Source: Comamonas testosteroni TK102
GTDB taxonomy: Bacteria > Pseudomonadota > Gammaproteobacteria > Burkholderiales > Burkholderiaceae_C
Length of the DNA stretch: 64,000 nucleotides
Reading direction: 5' to 3'
Assembly (NCBI RefSeq): GCF_000739375.1
Contig: NZ_CP006704.1
Location: 3,720,001 to 3,784,000, forward strand
Part shown: piece by piece, positions 58,939-64,000 of the stretch
Layout of the letters: every line of letters starts with the position of its first letter
Position numbering within the stretch: the stretch's first letter is position 1
Notes under the pieces: model-generated
The model's input: only the letters and a program-made list of their open reading frames with translations
Databases searched by the model: none
Told to the model about the DNA's origin: nothing
Translations under genes and position numbers: made by a program

Positions 58939-60879
58939 ATGAACGAATCGGGCCGATTGTTCGCACTTCAGCAAGCCATGCTGCCTGCAGCATTGGCATG
59001 GGCTGTTGTTGATGCCAGAACGCTGGAACTTCGCTTTGCCAACCCCGCAATGCAGCGGCTGCTGCAAGCCGGCATTCAATCCCCTGCCACGCAGGGGCTG
59101 GCGATGTTCGATTCGGCCAGGAAGGCTGTCGGCCAGTGCATGGAAACAGGCCGGGAAACCACGACCCATTTGCCCGGTCTCGCCGGGCTCTGGCATTTCT
59201 CACCGATTCCGGACGATGGAATGCGCCCCGCAGTGCAGTGCTATGTATTGCAGGCCGAGACCGCATCGCATGAGCCCGATGACGAACTCGGGCTGGGCCA
59301 TGTCAACCGCTTCGAGGCCTTTCTGGATCACCTCCCCTATCAGATCTGGATGGCCACCCCCCATGGAGAAGTGACCTGGTTCAACCAGGCCCTGCAGGAG
59401 TATGCCTACCGGGAGGTACGCCCGCTGAGCCTGCGCGAAGGCATCTGGATCGACATCGTGCATCCCGACGATCTGGCCGCCGTCAACACCGGGCTGTCGC
59501 GTGCCCTGATCACCGAAAAGCCGACGGGATACCGGCTGCGCATCAAGCGCCATGACGGCCAGTTCCACTGGTTTTTTTCGTCGCTGTCTCCGGTCAAGAA
59601 TGTGCAGGGCAGAATTCTCTACTGGGTCGGCGCCAATCTGGGCATAGACAGCATCCGGCAGTCCGAGAACCAGTTGCGCGACCAGATCACCACGCTGAGC
59701 CACCAGCTGAGGCTCAAACAGCAAGCGCTGGATCAGGCTGAAACCTACCTCGCACAGGCCCAGAAAATGGGCATGGTGAACCAGCTGTCTGCCGGTGTTG
59801 CGCACGACATGAAGAACCTGCTTTTCATCACCGGCCTGCATGCCGGCATGCTGGAAAAGCAGCTGGGCGAGCCCGAGCAGCTCGAGCATGTGGACGTGAT
59901 CCTCAACACGATTCAGAAAGCGGGCAGCCTGGCATCGCATCTGACCGGGTTCAGCAGCCGCAAATCCATGCAGCTGGCCGCTGCCGACCCCCGTGCGCTG
60001 GTACAGGATCTGGAGCCTCTGCTGAGCAAGGCCGTCGGCCAGAACGCTGAACTGCAGCTGCACATGGCGTCCAGCATCTGGCCCATCAGCGTGGACAAGC
60101 TGTATTTCGAGAACTCGCTGATCAATCTCTGCATCAATGCGCGCGATGCCACCGAAGAACATGGCCAGATCACGCTGACCGCAGAAAACGTGCTGCTCAA
60201 GCGTGCCGGCCATGCGGGCGACTATGTCATGGTCAGCGTGGCAGACAACGGCATGGGCATGAGTGAAGAGATCAAGGCCCGCATCTTCGACATGTTCTTC
60301 ACCACCAAGCCCGAGGGCAAGGGCGCGGGCCTGGGCCTGCCCATGGTCAAGAACTTCATGGACCATGTCCAGGGCCTGATCGAAGTCGAAAGCACCCAGG
60401 GCCTGGGCACCATCGTGAGCCTGTACTTCCCGCGTGCACAGCCGGCTGCTGCGCAGGTCCCGCAAGCGGCTACCCCGGCAGGCCGGCAGGAAACGATCTT
60501 GCTCATCGAGCCGGACCTGGCCGCGCGCAATGCCATGGCCCAGGTGCTGTACGGACTGGACTACCAGGTCGTGACCGCCTACCTGCCCGAAGTCGCGCTG
60601 CGCTATATCAACAGCGGCATGAAGGTGGACCTCATCATTGCCGCCGATGAATTCCCGGCCCCTTTGAACATTGCGAACATGCAGCAGGAGCTGGCCCGCA
60701 AGCAGATTCTCATTCCGCTCGTCCTCATGACCAGCAGCGAAGAGGCCGAACTGCCGCAGGCCCGGGAATGCCGCTATGTCGTACTGAGCAAGCCCATGGA
60801 TATTGGCGAGCTGGCACGCACCGTACAGCGCATGCTGCACCCGGGCTGCACGACCCCGGCCGATCTGCCGGCCGCCTGA
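58939..60879 (+). CDS. Cytosolic hybrid histidine kinase with PAS sensor and degenerate receiver
   Basis: The 646-residue protein has no membrane segment. A PAS-like region (about 15-110) and a PAC-flanked PAS domain (about 125-240) precede a HisKA-like coiled coil with the phosphorylated His in GVAHDMKN near 288. HATPase boxes follow: NLCINARDA near 397, DNGMGM near 438 and GAGLGL near 467. A C-terminal receiver-like domain (about 520-630) has VLSKPMD, but the phospho-Asp strand reads DLIIAADEF, with no Asp at the usual position. An ATG at 58852 is possible but would overlap the divergent sirtuin. No cognate regulator is adjacent. Confidence 0.83.
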   Translation: MNESGRLFALQQAMLPAALAWAVVDARTLELRFANPAMQRLLQAGIQSPATQGLAMFDSARKAVGQCMETGRETTTHLPGLAGLWHFSPIPDDGMRPAVQCYVLQAETASHEPDDELGLGHVNRFEAFLDHLPYQIWMATPHGEVTWFNQALQEYAYREVRPLSLREGIWIDIVHPDDLAAVNTGLSRALITEKPTGYRLRIKRHDGQFHWFFSSLSPVKNVQGRILYWVGANLGIDSIRQSENQLRDQITTLSHQLRLKQQALDQAETYLAQAQKMGMVNQLSAGVAHDMKNLLFITGLHAGMLEKQLGEPEQLEHVDVILNTIQKAGSLASHLTGFSSRKSMQLAAADPRALVQDLEPLLSKAVGQNAELQLHMASSIWPISVDKLYFENSLINLCINARDATEEHGQITLTAENVLLKRAGHAGDYVMVSVADNGMGMSEEIKARIFDMFFTTKPEGKGAGLGLPMVKNFMDHVQGLIEVESTQGLGTIVSLYFPRAQPAAAQVPQAATPAGRQETILLIEPDLAARNAMAQVLYGLDYQVVTAYLPEVALRYINSGMKVDLIIAADEFPAPLNIANMQQELARKQILIPLVLMTSSEEAELPQARECRYVVLSKPMDIGELARTVQRMLHPGCTTPADLPAA

Positions 60880-60898
60880 GAACGGATCGGCCGCCCGC

Positions 60899-60932
60899 AA
60901 AAAAGGCGCCACCGCTGTCGCAGTCGCGCCTT
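60899..60932 (-). terminator. Rho-independent terminator after rlmB
   Basis: On the minus strand GGCGC (60926-60930) pairs with GCGCC (60905-60909) around a G/C-rich loop and is followed by a T-run (six A on the plus strand, 60899-60904). It also lies 20 bases after the kinase gene stop. Confidence 0.75.
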
Positions 60933-60963
60933 GCTTTCGCTTTCAGCGGCCTGGCTAGCCTGC

Positions 60964-61734
60964 TCAGGCCTTGATCGCCACGGCTGCTGCCAGACGCTGG
61001 CGCAATGCCTCATACAGGCACACACCACTGGCAACGGACACATTCAGGCTTTCCACCGCACCTTGCATGGGGATGCCGACCAGTGCATCGCAGGTCTTGC
61101 GGGTCAGCTGGCGCATGCCATCGCCCTCGGCCCCCAGCACCAGCGCCGTCGGGCCGGTCAGATCCATCTGGTAGAGATGCCTGTCGGCATCGCCGCTGGT
61201 GCCGATGATCCAGATGCCGCGCTCCTTGAGTTCCTTGAGCGTGCGCGCCAGATTGGTGACCATGAAGTAGGGCACGGTCTCTGCCGCACCGCTGGCCACC
61301 TTGGCCACGGTGGCGTTGATGCCGGCCGCATGGTCCTTGGGGGCGATCACGGCGTGCACGCCTGCACCATCGGCCACACGCAGGCAGGCGCCCAGATTGT
61401 GAGGGTCGGTCACGCCGTCGAGCACCAGCAGCAGCGGGGCCTTCACGCCTTCATCTTCCAGGTCATCGAGCAGCTCGTCGAGCGTACGTGTGTCCTTGAC
61501 CTCTTCCACACGAGCTGCCACACCCTGGTGACCGTGCGAGCCGACGAGCTTGGCAATGCGCAGGGCATCGGCCTCGATCAGACGCACCCCGGCCTCCTTG
61601 GCGCGCTCCAGAAACTGGCGCATGCGCGCATCGCGGCGCGAAGCCTCGAAATAGACTTCGATGATGGATTGAGGGGCGGTCTTCAGACGCACGCCGACGG
61701 CGTGAAAGCCGAAAAGAACTTTGGGGGACGACAT
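60964..61734 (-). CDS. rlmB: 23S rRNA (guanosine-2251-2'-O)-methyltransferase
   Basis: The 256-residue SpoU-family enzyme methylates G2251 in the peptidyl-transferase P loop. It has an N-terminal RNA-binding domain (about 1-90) and the SPOUT knot region. The latter includes [21 protein letters not shown] near residue 105, [11 protein letters not shown] near 197 and [18 protein letters not shown] near 220. Full length and all motifs are present. It is a single gene with its own terminator. Confidence 0.95.
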   Translation of the reverse strand: MSSPKVLFGFHAVGVRLKTAPQSIIEVYFEASRRDARMRQFLERAKEAGVRLIEADALRIAKLVGSHGHQGVAARVEEVKDTRTLDELLDDLEDEGVKAPLLLVLDGVTDPHNLGACLRVADGAGVHAVIAPKDHAAGINATVAKVASGAAETVPYFMVTNLARTLKELKERGIWIIGTSGDADRHLYQMDLTGPTALVLGAEGDGMRQLTRKTCDALVGIPMQGAVESLNVSVASGVCLYEALRQRLAAAVAIKA

Positions 61735-62040
61735 GGGGCCGTATTATCCCGGCGTTTGCGGCAGACCTGGGACTCGCAGGGCCATGTCTGGGCTGGCAGC
61801 TGAGGTTTTTCATTGCCGCTACACTGCGCCCCCAACGGGCGGCACCCGCTTCATCAAGCAGAACCGGCATGGCTTGTGCCGAGTGCAAGTCTTTACATGA
61901 AGCCGCGCAGCCGCCCAGAAAGACTGGCAGCAGGCCTGCCCTGCAGCTCCCCCTGCATTCGCGCACAGGGTCTCTTCATGCCCGGCATGACGAGATTGGC
62001 GCGCCTGCATCCCCTTCCAATCCCCTAACGAATACCCAGC
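61735..62040. other. Divergent intergenic region (306 bp) before sstT
   Basis: The region must contain promoters of rlmB (minus) and sstT (plus). I found no recognisable operator, RNA or small gene in it, and cannot assign -35/-10 elements with confidence. Confidence 0.4.
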
Positions 62041-63273
62041 ATGCTCAAAGCCTTGCTCGATTGGTTCAACCGCACCAGCCTGGTGCTGCAGATTGTGATT
62101 GCCCTGATTCTGGGCGGCCTGGTGGCCTGGCTATGGCCAGCTGCCGCCCAGCCCTCAGCCTTGCTGGGCGGCCTGTTCATTGCCGCCCTCAAGGCCGTGG
62201 CACCGGTGCTGGTGCTGCTGCTGGTCATGGCGGCCATCAGCAGCCACCGCCCGGGCCAGGAAACGCAGATCAAGCCCGTGCTCTGGCTCTACGTGATCGG
62301 CACGCTGGCGGCGGCCTGCGTGGCCGTGGCGGCCAGCGCCATCTTCCCCTCGGTGATTCACTTTCGTGAAGCGCCCAAAGTCCAGAGCGTGCCCGGCGAG
62401 ATCAGCCAGGTGCTGAGCACTGTCGTCCAGAGCCTGTTCGACAATCCCGTCAATGCCTTGCTGAATGCCAACTACATCGGCATTCTGGCCTGGGCCATCG
62501 CACTGGGCATTGCACTGCGCCACGCCAGCCCCAGCACCCGCACCATGGTGGAGGACTTCGGCGACGCCATCACCCGCGTGATTCAAGGCGTGATCCGTCT
62601 GGCCCCCTTTGGCATATTCGGACTGGTGGTCGCCACCTTCTCCTCGGGCGGACTGGATGCACTCAAGGACTATGCCCATCTGCTGGCCGTGCTGGTCGGC
62701 TGCATGGTGTTTGTGGCCCTGGTGGTCAACCCCGCCATTGTCTGGACCCAGACTCGCCGCAACCCCTACCCGCTGGTGCTGACCTGCCTGCGCGAGAGCG
62801 CGGTAACCGCCTTTTTCACGCGCAGCTCGGGCGCCAACATTCCCGTCAATCTGGCCCTGGCCCAGAAGCTCGGGCTCGACGAGAACACCTACACCATCTC
62901 GATTCCGCTGGGCGCCACCATCAATATGGCCGGTGCGGCCGTGACCATCAGCGTGCTGACGCTGGCCGCAGCCCATACGCTGGGCATCAGCGCGGACATC
63001 CCCACAGCCATATTGCTGTGCGTGGTCTCCGCAGTCTGCGCCTGCGGTGCCTCGGGCGTTCCAGGCGGCTCGCTGCTGCTGATTCCGCTGGCCTGCAGCC
63101 TGTTCAACATCCCCAACGATGTGGCCATGCAGGTGGTGGGTGTCGGCTATGTCATCGGCGTGATTCAGGACTCTACCGAGACGGCTCTCAACTCCTCGAC
63201 CGACGTGCTGTTCACCGCCGCCGCCTGCCGCGCCGCCGAACGCAAGGCCGGACTGGAAGTGGCACGCATATGA
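62041..63273 (+). CDS. sstT: Serine/threonine:Na+ symporter
   Basis: The 410-residue dicarboxylate/amino acid:cation symporter has about eight membrane helices and reentrant loops. [13 protein letters not shown] near residue 259 and [14 protein letters not shown] near 297 are SstT-type family motifs, as is [15 protein letters not shown] near 338. SstT imports serine and threonine with sodium. The ATG at 62041 is close to the family start. The gene is followed by an extragenic repeat and then a hairpin terminator. Confidence 0.93.
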   Translation: MLKALLDWFNRTSLVLQIVIALILGGLVAWLWPAAAQPSALLGGLFIAALKAVAPVLVLLLVMAAISSHRPGQETQIKPVLWLYVIGTLAAACVAVAASAIFPSVIHFREAPKVQSVPGEISQVLSTVVQSLFDNPVNALLNANYIGILAWAIALGIALRHASPSTRTMVEDFGDAITRVIQGVIRLAPFGIFGLVVATFSSGGLDALKDYAHLLAVLVGCMVFVALVVNPAIVWTQTRRNPYPLVLTCLRESAVTAFFTRSSGANIPVNLALAQKLGLDENTYTISIPLGATINMAGAAVTISVLTLAAAHTLGISADIPTAILLCVVSAVCACGASGVPGGSLLLIPLACSLFNIPNDVAMQVVGVGYVIGVIQDSTETALNSSTDVLFTAAACRAAERKAGLEVARI

Positions 63274-63297
63274 GGCCTGCCTCTCGAAAGCCATTGA

Positions 63298-63333
63298 TTT
63301 GATAGCTGCAAGCGCTTTTCTGATAAGCGCCAG
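63298..63333. repeat. AGCTATCA-type extragenic repeat, copy e
   Basis: TTTGATAGCTGCAAGCGCTTTTCTGATAAGCGC contains the TGATAGCT core and an AGCGCTT/AAGCGC inverted pair. It is the reverse orientation of copy b at 7913. It lies between the sstT stop and its terminator. Confidence 0.65.
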
Positions 63334-63340
63334 ATGAAAG

Positions 63341-63367
63341 AAGGCCTGTGATCACACAGGCCTTTTT
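63341..63367 (+). terminator. Rho-independent terminator after sstT
   Basis: GGCCTGTG (63343-63350) pairs with CACAGGCC (63355-63362) around ATCA, followed by five T residues. The short A-rich stretch before it could also help terminate the convergent ATPase gene. Confidence 0.88.
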
Positions 63368-63372
63368 GCTTC

Positions 63373-64000
<628 letters not shown>

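Noticed and set aside
59200..60912. 570-residue open frame antisense to the histidine kinase gene
   Set aside because: It has His/Leu/Gly-biased composition without motifs. The plus-strand kinase has all catalytic boxes.

Overview
The window is GC-rich, gene-dense chromosomal DNA of a betaproteobacterium. The protein families, the many Bug/TctC-type orphan solute receptors and a recurrent AGCTATCA-type extragenic repeat point to Burkholderiales, most likely Comamonadaceae close to Comamonas or Delftia. This placement is inferred from gene content, because no rRNA or complete housekeeping marker set is present. I see no insertion sequence, prophage, CRISPR array or canonical tRNA gene.

Layout. 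At 1-9.9 kb are housekeeping and metabolic genes: purD (cut by the window edge), a YebC regulator, a HerA-like ATPase, a chemoreceptor, a crotonase, a PLP-dependent dehydratase, upp, and a MetQ-like receptor followed by a DUF6817-like gene. At 10-13 kb a MerR regulator sits among a DJ-1/PfpI gene, a small COG4315-type secreted protein and a periplasmic catalase-like peroxidase. A MerR-type promoter (19-bp spacer with dyad) occurs here twice and a third time at 25.7 kb before an NAD-binding epimerase-like gene. A decayed copy of that gene's promoter and 5' end lies beside merR. At 13.3-18.5 kb is a compact catabolic cluster: an ArgH-like lyase, a Bug receptor, RidA, an OccR/NocR-like LysR regulator and a divergent carbamoyltransferase. 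At 18.7-25.6 kb are a GlxA-type regulator divergent from an isochorismatase-like hydrolase, then a cluster of an amidohydrolase, a beta-decarboxylating dehydrogenase, two Bug receptors and a LysR. At 26-39.4 kb are mixed genes, including a PAP2 phosphatase with an autotransporter-like C-terminus whose reading frame is broken at a G7 tract, an SpmAB fusion, an ABC receptor behind a sigma-54-type promoter, and sbcB.

The most interesting region is an RNA-repair locus at 39.5-46.8 kb. RtcR (a CARF-sigma-54 activator) diverges from a sigma-54 promoter that heads rsr (Ro60/TROVE protein), a tandem array of four Y-RNA-like structured RNAs, a long perfect-stemmed hairpin, rtcB (RNA ligase), an RlaP-type nucleotidyltransferase and rtcA (RNA 3'-phosphate cyclase). 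All four RNA units share a GCGAAUG...UCGC closing stem and an 8-bp second stem preserved by compensatory changes. Two of them carry a clear circularly permuted tRNA-like domain (T arm before a capped acceptor stem and a D arm), one a degenerate version and one only a short loop. RtcR would sense a damage signal, sigma-54 transcription would make Ro, Y RNAs and the repair enzymes together, and the Y RNAs would bind Ro.

At 46.8-50.2 kb are a sirtuin coupled to cardiolipin synthase, a small XRE regulator and a GAF protein. At 50.2-56.7 kb is a catabolic cluster for a cyclic amide or imide-like compound: a FAH-family hydrolase, a maleate-isomerase-like protein, an MFS carrier, a D-hydantoinase/dihydropyrimidinase, a racemase-fold protein lacking both catalytic cysteines, and a GntR regulator with repeated TTGTNNACAA-like sites. 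The end of the window holds a split chromate transporter, a second sirtuin, a cytosolic hybrid histidine kinase, rlmB, sstT and a YbbA/LolD-type ATPase cut by the window edge.
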